Counted from the stretch's first letter, positions 43,903-53,112 are shown. The stretch: 64,000 nucleotides of DNA from Phytomonospora sp040655735 (GCF_040655735.1 NZ_JBFAKK010000002.1:558001-622000), one strand, 5' to 3'. The notes: generated by a model not told the origin, from the letters alone. Numbers and translations: made by a program.

Positions 43903-44811
43903 ATGTTGCACACGATCGCGGCGCTCCAGCCCCTGCTCATCGGCGGGGTGCTGCTGTGGTCCGGTTCGCTCAAACTGTTCAGCAGGTTCGCCGCCGCCGA
44001 AGCCCGCCGCACCGCCCTGCCGGGCCTGGTCGGCGAGAACCGCGCCGTCGGCGCCTACAAGGCACTCGGCGTCCTCGAACTCCTCATCGCCGCGGCGCTC
44101 ATCGCACCGCCTCCACTGTGGATCGAACCCGCCGCCGGCGCCGCCCTGTCGGCCGGGTTCCTCGGATACCTCGCCTACGCCAAGGTCGCCGCACCGACCT
44201 CCTCCTGCGGATGCATGGGCGCCCAACCCTCACGCGTGGGCCGGCGGGCCTTCGCCCGCGCCGGTGTCCTGCTCGCCGCCTCCGCCGCCGCGCTCGCCTG
44301 GGCGCCGTCGACGGCCTGGTACACCTCCGCCGCCGACGCACCCGTCGTCTTCGCCGCCGTCCTGGCCGCCGAGGCGCTCCTGGTCGCCGGCTTCTCCTCC
44401 GAACTGGACCACCGCTGGCTGCTTCCCCTGCGCCGCCTGCACAACCGGCTCACCCACCCGCTGGCCGGCGGCGGTTTCGAGATCCCCCTCGACTCCACCG
44501 TCACCCAGCTCATCCGCAGCGGCGTCTACCGGCACACCGCCGCCGCACTCCACTCCGACCTCGGCGAACACTGGGACGAGGGCGAGTGGCGCTTCCTCGT
44601 CTACAGCGCCCGCTGGGACGGCAGGCCCGCCACGGCCGTCTACGCCGTGCCGCGCCTGCGCTACGCGCCCGACGACGTCCGCCTGGCCATTGTGGACGAG
44701 GAGCGCGGCGAAACCCTGCTGACGCTGGACTCCCCACCCGAAGAGGCCACCGAGGCGCGCCCCGAATGGGTGCTCACCACCACGGTCCCCGAGCACGTCC
44801 GCACTGCCTGA
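43903..44811 (+). CDS. MauE/DoxX-like redox-associated membrane protein
   Basis: The 302-residue protein has an N-terminal MauE-type membrane domain (1-150, four to five helices) with SGSLKLFSRFAAAEA in the first loop and the family's SSCGCMG cysteine motif at about residues 103-109. MauE is needed for disulfide formation in the light chain of methylamine dehydrogenase. The C-terminal cytoplasmic part (about 165-302) is soluble and unfamiliar, with FEIPLDSTVTQLIRSGVYRH and WRFLVYSARWDG. The ATG follows GAGGTGATTCC. No mauA, mauB or mauD gene is nearby, so the client is probably the Cys-rich protein encoded upstream. Confidence 0.85.
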   Translation: MLHTIAALQPLLIGGVLLWSGSLKLFSRFAAAEARRTALPGLVGENRAVGAYKALGVLELLIAAALIAPPPLWIEPAAGAALSAGFLGYLAYAKVAAPTSSCGCMGAQPSRVGRRAFARAGVLLAASAAALAWAPSTAWYTSAADAPVVFAAVLAAEALLVAGFSSELDHRWLLPLRRLHNRLTHPLAGGGFEIPLDSTVTQLIRSGVYRHTAAALHSDLGEHWDEGEWRFLVYSARWDGRPATAVYAVPRLRYAPDDVRLAIVDEERGETLLTLDSPPEEATEARPEWVLTTTVPEHVRTA

Positions 44812-44818
44812 CCGGCGA

Positions 44819-44843
44819 GGCCGGGCGCTCCACGCGCCCGGCC
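44819..44843. terminator. intrinsic terminator between convergent genes
   Basis: A perfect 10-bp stem (44819-44828 with 44834-44843) and TCCAC loop lie between the MauE stop (44811) and the opposing stop at 44854. Confidence 0.8.
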
Positions 44844-44853
44844 CGCACGCCGC

Positions 44854-46278
44854 TCACTCGGCGACGACCCGGCTCGCCCGCCACTCCTCGGCCTCGGGGA
44901 CCTCGGTGAACTCCAGCAGGTGCTCCCCGCTCAACCGCTCCAGGATCGCCCGCACCTCCAAGGGCGTGGCGTGGAAGAACTCCCGCCGGACATTGACCCG
45001 GTTCACCCGCCGGTCGTCGAGCTCCCTGTGCAGCCGCGACTCCAGACTCACCGCGTCGGAGCTGAACACCAGCGCGTGCACGTCGAAGCGAAACGGCACC
45101 GACGCGTCGCCCAGCTCCCGCACCCGGTCCATCGGATCGAGCCGCCGCGTCATCCCCACCTTCACCATGCGCTCACCGAACGCGCCGATGTTGGAGATGA
45201 CGTAGACATAACCGGTCCGCACATTGGCCTCCCGGGTCTCCACCGACTGGATGTCGGCGTTGATCCGGTCGAGCTCGGCGGCCAGCGCCGCCGCGCCCTC
45301 CACGTCGCCGTTGGCCTCCAGCTTCGCCATCGCCGTCAGGTTGTGGTCGCGCTGCTTGCGCAGCCGCGCCTTCTCCCGCTCGAACTCGCGCTCGGCCTTC
45401 TCCCGCTCACGAGCCTCCGCCCGCGCCTCCCGCTCCGCGTCCCGCTCGGCGGCCTTGCGGCTGAGATAGTCGGCGGTCAGCGAGAGCTCCTCGACACGCG
45501 CCCGGTGGTACTCGGTGGTGATGTAGATCTGCATGCGCTTGCCGAGCTTGGCGATCGTCTCGGCGGTCTTGTTGAGACGGTCGGTCGCCGCGGCGAGCTT
45601 GAAGGGCTTCATCCCGCGCACGAGATTGTCGGCCTCGGCGTTGTACGCGCGCAGCATCAGCTTCGAGAAGTCGTTGAGCATGCGCTCGCCCTCGGCGGCG
45701 GAGTTGTTGAGGTGGAAGCCGGTCGCGCGGCCGACGGCCCGGCCGCCGCGGGCCAGGGTGCGGTAGTGGTCCTTCAGCAGCCCGAGGCGTTCCTGGTAGG
45801 CGGCGGCGGTGTCGAGCGGGTGGGTGTACTCGTAGACGCCGATCTCCTGGAGCATCGCGATGTCGGTGGTGTCGGCGACCGTCCGGCGCAGCTGGATGAG
45901 CTGCGAGCTCAGCGCGGCGACCTCCCGGCGGAGGGTCTCGGCCTGCGCGGCGAGGGCGGCGGTCTCGGGGGTGGGCGCCGGGTAGGGCTCCTCGGGGGCG
46001 CGGTGGCGAGGCGGCCGCGGGGTGAGGGGTTCGGGAGAGTGGGCCGGTTGCGGATGTGGTGACGGTCGCGGGCGGGGGAGCGGGGTGAGCGGTTCGGCGA
46101 CGGGGACCGGTGTCGCGCCGGTGACCGGCTCGTCGGCGACCCACCACGCCCATTCCTCCGGTGGCCGGGGCAGCGACGGGTCGGGCCGCCAGTTCGGCGG
46201 CGGCCGCCAGCCCGGCGGAGGGGTCGGCCAGCCGGGCGGCGGGTTGAACTTCCAGCCGGGCGCGCCTTGCGGGTCCAT
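44854..46278 (-). CDS. DUF4041 / GIY-YIG (T5orf172) domain protein
   Basis: The 474-residue protein has a Pro/Trp-rich N-terminus (1-105, PGWPTPPPGWRPPPNW), a short coiled coil, a DUF4041 domain (about 135-260: RGMKPFKLAAATDRLNKTAE, MQIYITTEYHRARVEELSL), and a long charged coiled coil (about 262-340, EREARAEAREREKAEREFER). A C-terminal GIY-YIG-like nuclease follows (about 350-455: GYVYVISNIGAFGERMVKVG, then RRLDPMDRVRELGDASVP and EFFHATPLEVRAIL). This architecture is frequent in phages and mobile elements; substrates are unknown. The ATG follows GGAGAG. Confidence 0.9.
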   Translation of the reverse strand: MDPQGAPGWKFNPPPGWPTPPPGWRPPPNWRPDPSLPRPPEEWAWWVADEPVTGATPVPVAEPLTPLPRPRPSPHPQPAHSPEPLTPRPPRHRAPEEPYPAPTPETAALAAQAETLRREVAALSSQLIQLRRTVADTTDIAMLQEIGVYEYTHPLDTAAAYQERLGLLKDHYRTLARGGRAVGRATGFHLNNSAAEGERMLNDFSKLMLRAYNAEADNLVRGMKPFKLAAATDRLNKTAETIAKLGKRMQIYITTEYHRARVEELSLTADYLSRKAAERDAEREARAEAREREKAEREFEREKARLRKQRDHNLTAMAKLEANGDVEGAAALAAELDRINADIQSVETREANVRTGYVYVISNIGAFGERMVKVGMTRRLDPMDRVRELGDASVPFRFDVHALVFSSDAVSLESRLHRELDDRRVNRVNVRREFFHATPLEVRAILERLSGEHLLEFTEVPEAEEWRASRVVAE

Positions 46279-46466
46279 GGGCTCTCCAGGGCGTCGTGAG
46301 GCTCCGAGGCTAGTGACGCGGGGTGGCGGGATGCGGCCTTTTCGTGACGTGGTGGAGGCGGCGAGGACTGCCCGGGCGGGCAGACCGGCCCCGCGCGCGA
46401 GGCGCTGGACCGGCCGCCGCTCACATCCGGGGTCCCGCCGGCGATCGGTCCGGCCGGGCTCGCCCT

Positions 46467-47219
46467 TCAGGTCCGCAGGTATGAGGCCCCGTTGACGTCG
46501 AGCACGGTTCCGCTGGCCCACAACGCATCCGGCGAGGCCAGCCAGAGCACGGCCGAGGCGACCTCACCGGGCTCGCCGACCCGGCCGAAGGGGCTCTGTG
46601 CGCGGATCGCGGCCCCTTCCGCACCGTCCAGGCGGGCGGAGACGCGGTCGGTGGCGATGAAGCCCGGCGCGACCGAGGCCACGCCGATGCCATGTGGCGC
46701 GAGGGCGACGGCCAGCGACTGGGCCATGGCGTGCACGGCCGCCTTCGTCGCGCCGTAGGCGGGATGCGCCGGTTCGCCGCGGAAGGCCCCGCGCGAGCCG
46801 ATGTTGACGATGCGGCCGGCGGTCTTGCGGGCGATCATCTCGCGCGCGGCGCAGTAGGACAGGTTCGCGGTCCCGTGCAGGTTCACCGCCGCCGTGCGCC
46901 GCCAGGCGTCGAGCCAGTCCTCATAGGTCACCTCGGCGATCGGGTGGGCGACCATCAGGGCGGCGTTGTTGACGAGCACGTCGATCCCGCCGAGCGCTTC
47001 GACGGTGGCCGCGACGATCTCCGGCGGCGCCTGCGGCGAGGCGAGGTCGCCGGACACGATCGCGTGCCCGGATCCGTTCAGGGAGGCCAGCGTCTCCTCG
47101 GCGCCCGAGCGGTTGCCTCCATAGTGGACGGCCACGCGGTCCCCGGCCCCGGCGAAGGCGCGCGCGATGGCGCGGCCGATCCCGCCCGAGGCCCCGGTGA
47201 TCAGTACGGCGCGGCTCAT
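46467..47219 (-). CDS. short-chain dehydrogenase/reductase
   Basis: This 250-residue SDR has the cofactor motif TGASGGIG (about 8-15), the NNAA motif in VLVNNAALM, the catalytic Ser in VNIGSRGAF and the YxxxK pair in PAYGATKAAVH. The sequence HYGGNRSGAE after beta-2 favours NADP(H). The C-terminus ASGTVLDVNGASYLRT is typical of 3-oxoacyl-ACP reductase-like members. It overlaps the upstream P1 peptidase gene by 4 bp (ATGA), so the two form an operon. Substrate unknown. Confidence 0.94.
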   Translation of the reverse strand: MSRAVLITGASGGIGRAIARAFAGAGDRVAVHYGGNRSGAEETLASLNGSGHAIVSGDLASPQAPPEIVAATVEALGGIDVLVNNAALMVAHPIAEVTYEDWLDAWRRTAAVNLHGTANLSYCAAREMIARKTAGRIVNIGSRGAFRGEPAHPAYGATKAAVHAMAQSLAVALAPHGIGVASVAPGFIATDRVSARLDGAEGAAIRAQSPFGRVGEPGEVASAVLWLASPDALWASGTVLDVNGASYLRT

Positions 47220-48103
47220 GACGCTGCTCCCTTTCCTGTCGGGGCGGTGTCGCGGATGGCCTTCTCGACGGCCGCGACGCCCAGCATGCGCACGGTGTCC
47301 AGGTCGCTGACGACATCCCCGGCGGAGGCGGCGATGAACGCGTCGCCGTCGAACCTGGTGTGCGGCGGGACGATCGCGCGGGCCAGCCCGTCGTGCGCGC
47401 CCTGCGCCAGGATCAGGCAGCCGGACTTGTCGAGCCGCGCGTTGGTCGCCACGAAGCCGATCGTGGTGTTCGTGAACGACGCCGAGGCGAACAGTCCGCC
47501 CGGGCCCATCGCCGAGGCGTGGGCGGCCAGCGCGGTCCCGTCGGCGTCGACCTCGCCGAAGGCGTTGACGACGACCAGCGCGGAGACGATCAGGTCGCCG
47601 GCGGTGAAGGTCGCCGTCTGGATCATGCCCGGGCGCATGCCGTCGGGGCCGCGCCAGTGCCCGGTCGAGGCGCCGGTGCCGGCCCCGATCCGGCCGGTGG
47701 AGAAGGATCCCGCCTCGGCGTCGAGGCAGGCGTCGTAGCCCTCGTCGGGGCCGGGCCGTACCGAGGAGTCGCCGACGGCCAGGTCGAACAGGGCCAGGGC
47801 GGGGACGATCGGGACTCTGCCGCCGGGAGTCGGCACACCCCGGCCGCGCTCCTCGCAGTAGCGCATCACGCCGTCGGCGGCGGCCAGCCCGAAGGCCGAA
47901 CCGCCGGTGAGCAACACGGCATCCACTGTGGACACCATCCGTTGCGGGTCGAGGAGTTCCAGTTCGCGGGAGGCGGGCGCGCCGCCGCGCACCTCGGCGG
48001 AGGCGACGGTGTTCTCCGGACACAGGATCACGGTGCAGCCCGTGCGCGCCTCGGCGTCGGTCCAGTGTCCGACGCCGAAGCCGAGATCGGTGAGGTCAGG
48101 CAT
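47216..48103 (-). CDS. P1 family (DmpA-like) peptidase
   Basis: The 295-residue protein is an Ntn-hydrolase of the S58/DmpA family, which is made as a precursor and self-cleaves before a nucleophilic Ser or Thr. Key segments: GVGHWTDAEARTGCTVILCP, LTGGSAFGLAAADGVMRYCE, GAGTGASTGHWRG, and the NTTIG nucleophile region in FTNTTIGFVATNARLDKSG. The family includes L-aminopeptidases and ornithine acetyltransferase relatives. It is the first gene of the operon with the SDR. The ATG start at 48103 fits the family N-terminus. Confidence 0.92.
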   Translation of the reverse strand: MPDLTDLGFGVGHWTDAEARTGCTVILCPENTVASAEVRGGAPASRELELLDPQRMVSTVDAVLLTGGSAFGLAAADGVMRYCEERGRGVPTPGGRVPIVPALALFDLAVGDSSVRPGPDEGYDACLDAEAGSFSTGRIGAGTGASTGHWRGPDGMRPGMIQTATFTAGDLIVSALVVVNAFGEVDADGTALAAHASAMGPGGLFASASFTNTTIGFVATNARLDKSGCLILAQGAHDGLARAIVPPHTRFDGDAFIAASAGDVVSDLDTVRMLGVAAVEKAIRDTAPTGKGAAS

Positions 48104-48115
48104 GTGTTCAGCCTG

Positions 48116-49078
48116 TCACTCGGCGGCCTCCCGCGGGGCCGGAGGTGACGAAGTCGGCTGCTCGCGCGGTGCGGGGTCCTCGCCGGTGTGCACGGTCGCG
48201 CCGGTCACCTTCAGCGCGCCGCCCGTCAGCCGCAGGTCCTCGGCGAACACGTCGCCGCGACCGTCGGCGGCGATGAGGACCTTCCCGCCCGGCCCGAACG
48301 TGGCCCCGGTCAGGTGGATCGCGCCGCCCTCCATCGAGGTGCGCCGCAGGCGGAACTCGCCGGCGCGGAAGGTCGCGCCGTCGAAGCGCAGGACCGCGCC
48401 GCGCAGCCGCATCCCGTCGAGTTCGGCGCCGTCGATCACGGCGCCGCGCAGGTCGAAGGACCGGCCGTGCCAGGTCTGCTCGCCGGGCTCGTGACGCAGG
48501 CGCTCGGCGATCGTGTCCAGGATCGCCCGCCGGACCTGCCGCTCCTCGTTGCGGCGGCGGTTCTCCCGGCGCACCTCGACGTCCTCCTCGTCGTCGGGAC
48601 CCGGTGGGGCGTAAGGCATCCGCATGTAGGCGCAGAGGACCTCGACGCACTTGGCGCGGCCGCCGTCCCAGTCGTCGGCCAGCCCGGACAGCGCGTAGAC
48701 CCCCGCCATCCGCACCGCCGCCTTGTCGGACCCCAGCTGCTCGGCGGCCTGGTGGTAGCGCTCGTTGAACAGCCGCGTGTCCTCCCGCCGCTCGGCCGCT
48801 TCGGACTGGTGCTGCCTGCGGTAGGACACCACGAGCGCGACCACCGCGCCGACGCCGCCGGTGACGCTCCCGGCGACGGTCAGGATCAGCTTGACGACGT
48901 CGAAGCGCTGCGCGCCCTCCACCGGTCCGCGCAGATCGGGCGACCCGAAGGCGAGCCACAGCAGGACCGCGACCGCGGCCGTCACGACGATCCCGGTGCA
49001 CAGCCAGGTGACGACGTGCCAGCCGTAGCGCAGCCGCAGCGGGCGGGATTCCTTGCCGGTGCGGGGATGTCGGGCCAT
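48116..49078 (-). CDS. membrane protein with pentapeptide-repeat domain
   Basis: The 320-residue protein has two membrane helices (about 21-45 and 63-86), a charged coiled region (RRQHQSEAAERREDTRLFNE, then ERYHQAAEQLGSDKAAVRMAGVYALSGLADDW) and a C-terminal right-handed beta-helix-like stretch (SFDLRGAVIDGAELDGMRLR, then GAVLRFDGATF). The middle part, through LCAYMRMPY, is a block shared by many actinobacterial pentapeptide membrane proteins of unknown function. The tail is Pro/Glu-rich. It is 12 bp from the P1 peptidase gene and may belong to the same transcript. Confidence 0.87.
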   Translation of the reverse strand: MARHPRTGKESRPLRLRYGWHVVTWLCTGIVVTAAVAVLLWLAFGSPDLRGPVEGAQRFDVVKLILTVAGSVTGGVGAVVALVVSYRRQHQSEAAERREDTRLFNERYHQAAEQLGSDKAAVRMAGVYALSGLADDWDGGRAKCVEVLCAYMRMPYAPPGPDDEEDVEVRRENRRRNEERQVRRAILDTIAERLRHEPGEQTWHGRSFDLRGAVIDGAELDGMRLRGAVLRFDGATFRAGEFRLRRTSMEGGAIHLTGATFGPGGKVLIAADGRGDVFAEDLRLTGGALKVTGATVHTGEDPAPREQPTSSPPAPREAAE

Positions 49079-49188
49079 CCCTGAGTTGTACCACCGTCAC
49101 GCGAACGGGCGCGCGAGCCACGTCGACCGAAAAGTGAGCTAGGTCACTGCCCGCCAACCGTAGAGGGTCCGACCTGCGTTGAGATGTC

Positions 49189-49263
49189 GACGGTGGCGCG
49201 GCAACGGCCCGCACGCGCCACCGTCACCTCGGACGGCCCGTCGCCGGAAAACGCGGGCCGTCC
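49189..49263 (-). terminator. two consecutive hairpins after the M3 peptidase gene
   Basis: A 12-bp stem (49189-49200 with 49214-49225) and a 10-bp stem (49231-49240 with 49254-49263), each with a 13-nt loop, lie just downstream of the stop at 49282. Tandem hairpins of this kind commonly end transcription in actinobacteria. Confidence 0.75.
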
Positions 49264-49281
49264 GTTCTCATCCGGTGCGCG

Positions 49282-51300
49282 CTAGGCGGTCAGGCCGCGA
49301 CGCTTCAGCAGCGGCTCGATGTCGGGCTCGCGGCCGCGCAGGTCGGCGAAGGCGCCCAGCGGGTCGACGCTGCCGCCCTTCGAGAGCAGCTTCGCCCGGA
49401 ACGTGTCCCCATTGGACCGTCGCAGGCCGCCGTTCTCCTTGAACCACTCGACGGTGTCGGCGTCGAGGATCTCGCTCCAGATGTAGGCGTAGTAGCTCGC
49501 GCTGTAGCCGCTGGAGAAGATGTGCTGGAAGTAGGTCGTCTTGTACCGGGGCCGGATCGCCGGGACCGTGATGCCCGCGGCCTCCAGCGCCGCCTCCTCG
49601 AAGGCCGCGACGTCGCCGGGCTCGTCACCCTCGGCGAGGCGGTGCCAGGCCAGGTCGAGCAGCGCCGCGCCCAGGTACTCAACGGAACGGAAGCCCTCGT
49701 TGAACTGCTCGGCGGCCTCCATCGCGGCCACGAACTCCGCGGGCATCGCCGCACCGGTCTCGTGGTGCCGGGCGTAGTTGGCCAGCACCTGCGGCCAGGT
49801 CCCCCACATCTCGTTGACCTGCGAGGGGTACTCGACGAAGTCGCGCGGCACCGCGGTGCCCGCGAAGCGCGGGTAGGTCACCTGGGAGAACAGGCCGTGC
49901 AGCGCGTGCCCGAACTCGTGGAAGGTCGTGCGGACCTCGTCGAAGGTCAGCAGCGTCGGCTCGCCCTCGGGCGGGCGCGGGATGTTGAGGTTGTTGATCA
50001 CGACCGGTTTCGTGCCGAACAGCCGCGACTGGAGCACCAGGCTGTTCATCCACGCGCCGCCGCGCTTGGACGCGCGGGCGTAGTAGTCGGCCAGGAACAG
50101 CCCGAGCGGCGAGCCGTCCTCGTCGAAGACCTCGTAGACGTCGACCTCGGGCAGGTAGCCGGCGAGGTCCTCGCGCTTGGTGAAGCTCAGTCCGTACAGC
50201 TTGCTGGCGGCGAAGAAGACGCCGTCCTCCACGACCCGGCCGAGTTCGAGGTACGGGCGCGTCGTGGAGTCGTCGAGGGAGTAGCGCTCCTGACGCACGC
50301 GCTCGGCGTAGAAGGGCCAGTCCCAGGGCTCCAGGGTGGACCCCTCGGGCATCGCCGCCGACAGCTCCTCGGCCTCGGCAAGGGCGTTGCGGCGCGCGAC
50401 GGGCGCCATCCGCTCCAGCCGGCCGAGCACGGCCTCGACCGTGCCGGCGGTCTGGTCGGCGATGATGTAGTCGGCGTGGGTGGCGTAGCCCAGCAGCGCG
50501 GCCCGCTCGGCGCGCAGCTTCGCGATCTCCACGACCAGCTCGGCGTTTCCGGTGACCCCGCGGCCGACGGAGGCCTCGTAGAGCCGCCGGCGCAACTCCC
50601 TGTTGGTCAGCGAGGACAGGGCCGGCTGCGCGGTGAACAGGCTCAGGCTCAGCGCGTACTTGCCGTCGTGGCCGCGCTCGGCTGCGGTGCGCGCCGCCGC
50701 GGCGACCGCGCCCTCGCTCAGGCCGTCGAGCTCGGCGGCGTCGTCGACGACGACCAGGGCGGCGTTGGTCTCCACCTGGAGGTTCTGGTCGAAGGCCGTG
50801 GCCAGCTCGGCGAGGCGGGTGTTGAGGGCCTTGAGGCGCTCGGTCTTCTCGGCGGGCAGCGCGGCGCCGGCGCGGACGAAGTCGGTGCGGTAGCGCTCAA
50901 GGAGGCGGCGCTGTTCGGGGTCGGTGAGCGTGTCCCGTTCGGCGTACAGGGCCTCGATCCGCTCGAACAGTGCGGTGTTGAGCAGGATGGAGTCCTGATG
51001 GGCGGCCAGCACCGGGGAGATCTCGGTCTCCAGCGCGCGCACCGCCTCGTTGCTGTCGCTGGCCACCCGGGTCCAGAACACCGCCGACACGCGCGCGAGG
51101 GTGCGGCCCGCACGCTCCATGGCCGTGATGGTGTTCTCGAAGGTGGGCGCCTCGGGCCGCTCGGCGATCGCGGCCACTTCGGCGGCGTGCTCGGCCATGC
51201 CTTGCTCGAACGCCGGGCCGTAGTGCTCGTCGCGGATGTCGGCGAAGGGCGGCAACTCGTACGGCAGGGCGCTGGGGACGAGCAGAGGGTTATCGGTCAC
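49282..51300 (-). CDS. M3 family metallopeptidase (Dcp/oligopeptidase A-like)
   Basis: This 672-residue cytoplasmic zinc peptidase cleaves small peptides. The catalytic motif is FHEFGHALHGLFSQVTYPRF (HExxH), followed by the downstream ligand region VEYPSQVNEMWGTW and the C-terminal FQHIFSSGYSASYYAYIWSE segment that closes the substrate channel. Length and domain order match Dcp (peptidyl-dipeptidase). The GTG at 51300 has an AAGGAG site. It is monocistronic, bounded by terminators. Confidence 0.96.
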   Translation of the reverse strand: MTDNPLLVPSALPYELPPFADIRDEHYGPAFEQGMAEHAAEVAAIAERPEAPTFENTITAMERAGRTLARVSAVFWTRVASDSNEAVRALETEISPVLAAHQDSILLNTALFERIEALYAERDTLTDPEQRRLLERYRTDFVRAGAALPAEKTERLKALNTRLAELATAFDQNLQVETNAALVVVDDAAELDGLSEGAVAAAARTAAERGHDGKYALSLSLFTAQPALSSLTNRELRRRLYEASVGRGVTGNAELVVEIAKLRAERAALLGYATHADYIIADQTAGTVEAVLGRLERMAPVARRNALAEAEELSAAMPEGSTLEPWDWPFYAERVRQERYSLDDSTTRPYLELGRVVEDGVFFAASKLYGLSFTKREDLAGYLPEVDVYEVFDEDGSPLGLFLADYYARASKRGGAWMNSLVLQSRLFGTKPVVINNLNIPRPPEGEPTLLTFDEVRTTFHEFGHALHGLFSQVTYPRFAGTAVPRDFVEYPSQVNEMWGTWPQVLANYARHHETGAAMPAEFVAAMEAAEQFNEGFRSVEYLGAALLDLAWHRLAEGDEPGDVAAFEEAALEAAGITVPAIRPRYKTTYFQHIFSSGYSASYYAYIWSEILDADTVEWFKENGGLRRSNGDTFRAKLLSKGGSVDPLGAFADLRGREPDIEPLLKRRGLTA

Positions 51301-51366
51301 GGTCGTTTCACTCCTTACTCGGCAACCGCACCAGCGTGACTGATCACCCGGCTTTTCGCCACTCGT

Positions 51367-52401
51367 TCACATGTACGGGTAGGTCTCGTCGGACGTCTCG
51401 CCCGGGTTTCGCCCCAGATCGGTGCCGACCTGCTCGATCACCTCGCGGGCCTCCAGTTCGCCGACCCAGTCGGCGGGCAGCGAGGCCTCGCCGTGCATGG
51501 CGCCCAGCAGGTTCCCGGCGATCGAGCCGGTGGAGTCGGAGTCGCCGGAGTGGTTGACCGACAGGAGCAGGCCGGCGCGGACGTCGCCCTCGGCGCGCAG
51601 GGCCGCGTAGACGCCCATCGCCAGCGCCTCCTCGGCGATCCAGCCGCCGCCGATCTGCTCCAGAACGAGGGCCTCGTCCTCGTGGCTTCGGGTGGCGAGG
51701 TGGCGGGCCTTGTCGAGGGCCGTCGAGGTCTCGCCGCCGTGCTCCTCCTTGCGCAGGCGGGCCTGCACCTCGTCGAGCCCTTCGTCGAGGGTGCCGCCGT
51801 TGTGCAGGACGCCGATGATCCCGGCGAGCGCGCCCGACGCCAGCCAGCCCGTCGGGTGCCCGTGGGTGACGGCGCCGATGGCCACACCCGCGTCGAAGGC
51901 ACCGCCGGGGGCGGCCCGCATGACCCCGCCGCAGCCCTTGGAGTTGTTGATGCGGTCCTCGCGGGTGCCGTAGCGGCCCGAGGAGAGCGCGCCGACGCAG
52001 GTGTTGCCGGGCGCGCGGACGTGGTGCAGGTCGGGCGTGTCCCACAGCAGGCCGCGCTTCTGGAGCGGCCGATCGCCCGGCGGGAGCGTCGCGGCCAGGC
52101 CCTGCGTGGCCAGCCAGCGCAAGTAGGAGTAGAACAGCGCGGCCTGGAAGTTGGCGATGCCGTAGCCGCCGAGGCGTCGGCGGGCGCCGATGACCGCCTC
52201 GGCGGTGAACAGCGCCATCTGCGTGTCGTCGGTGATCGCGCCGAGGCGGCCGTCGTGGTGGAGGACCAGGCCGGTGATGCCCTCGGGGCCGTACACGCGG
52301 CGGATGTCGGCGAGCGAGTGGAACTCGATCGGGGCGCCGAGGGCGTCGCCGACGGCTCCACCGAGGAGTACGGCTCGCCAGAAGGAGGAGGCGTCAGGCA
52401 T
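51367..52401 (-). CDS. ADP-ribosylglycohydrolase family protein
   Basis: The 344-residue protein has the DraG-type binuclear magnesium site: GGAVGDALGAPIEF at the N-terminus, AITDDTQMALFTAEAVIGAR, and NHSGDSDSTGSIAGNLLGA near residue 290. These aspartates and threonines are the canonical metal ligands, so the enzyme should be active. Family members remove ADP-ribose from proteins or cleave related nucleosides. The ATG at 52401 suits the family start. The client protein is not evident from the neighbourhood. Confidence 0.94.
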   Translation of the reverse strand: MPDASSFWRAVLLGGAVGDALGAPIEFHSLADIRRVYGPEGITGLVLHHDGRLGAITDDTQMALFTAEAVIGARRRLGGYGIANFQAALFYSYLRWLATQGLAATLPPGDRPLQKRGLLWDTPDLHHVRAPGNTCVGALSSGRYGTREDRINNSKGCGGVMRAAPGGAFDAGVAIGAVTHGHPTGWLASGALAGIIGVLHNGGTLDEGLDEVQARLRKEEHGGETSTALDKARHLATRSHEDEALVLEQIGGGWIAEEALAMGVYAALRAEGDVRAGLLLSVNHSGDSDSTGSIAGNLLGAMHGEASLPADWVGELEAREVIEQVGTDLGRNPGETSDETYPYM

Positions 52402-52412
52402 TCCCCGATTGT

Positions 52413-52440
52413 GCCGGGTGGCCGCACGGGGCCACCCGGC
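52413..52440 (-). terminator. intrinsic terminator after the FMN reductase gene
   Basis: Perfect 11-bp arms at 52413-52423 and 52430-52440 with a 6-nt loop, between the reductase stop (52471) and the start of the ADP-ribosylglycohydrolase gene (52401). Confidence 0.8.
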
Positions 52441-52470
52441 GCCGCTCGGGCGTGCTGTCGGCCGCGTTCG

Positions 52471-53076
52471 TCAGGCGGCGACGGCGGACACGCGCAGCGA
52501 CTTGAGCGCGCCCGCCCAGGCGGTCAGCTCGTCGAGCATCGAGTGCAGCGCGGCGAGCTGGTGCTCGCCGGGTTTGACGACGCCGAGGTCGTCGGGGGAG
52601 CCGGGGTTGGTCCACTCGAAGTCGGTGAAGACCGAGAGGCCGACCTGCGAGCGCACGGTGGCGACCTTGAGTTCGGACATGACCAGGCGCAGGTGCTCGA
52701 CGGCGCGGACGCCGCCGGAGGAGCCGAAGCTGACGAAGCCGGCGGCCTTGTCGTTCCACTCGGCGAAGAGGAAGTCGACGGCGTTCTTCAGGGAGGCCGG
52801 GACGGCGTGGTTGTACTCGGGGGTGACGAAGACGAAGGCGTCGTAGGACGCGATGGTCTCGGCCCACCGCTGCGTGTGGGCGTTCTCGTAGCGGCCCCAC
52901 ATGGCGGGGTAGACCTCGTCGAGCAGGGGGAGTCGGTACTCGGCGACGTCGACGATCTCGACGGAGACGTCGCGGCCGTCGAGGTGCGCGTCGGCGGCCT
53001 GCTTCACCCAGTCGACGACGCCGGCGGAGCGGCGCCCGGGGCGGGTGGTGCCGATGATGGCGGCGATGCGAATCAT
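52471..53076 (-). CDS. NADPH-dependent FMN reductase
   Basis: This 201-residue flavodoxin-like enzyme begins IRIAAIIGTTRPGRRSAGVV (phosphate-binding loop) and has PEYNHAVPASLKNAVDFLF, the hallmark of the FMN reductase/ArsH group, followed by FVSFGSSGGVRAVEHLR. It would reduce FMN, quinones or azo compounds with NADPH. The ATG at 53076 has AGGAG at good spacing. The gene is divergent from a TetR regulator, with a palindromic operator in between, so it is probably induced by a xenobiotic or redox signal. Confidence 0.94.
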   Translation of the reverse strand: MIRIAAIIGTTRPGRRSAGVVDWVKQAADAHLDGRDVSVEIVDVAEYRLPLLDEVYPAMWGRYENAHTQRWAETIASYDAFVFVTPEYNHAVPASLKNAVDFLFAEWNDKAAGFVSFGSSGGVRAVEHLRLVMSELKVATVRSQVGLSVFTDFEWTNPGSPDDLGVVKPGEHQLAALHSMLDELTAWAGALKSLRVSAVAA

Positions 53077-53112
53077 GATGGACTCCTGGTCGGGCAAGGT
53101 CGGGAAGGTAAA

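Noticed and set aside
44854..46278. DUF4041/GIY-YIG gene as part of a defence island
   Set aside because: The immediate neighbours are an SDR and a P1 peptidase; no restriction, toxin or CRISPR component adjoins it.
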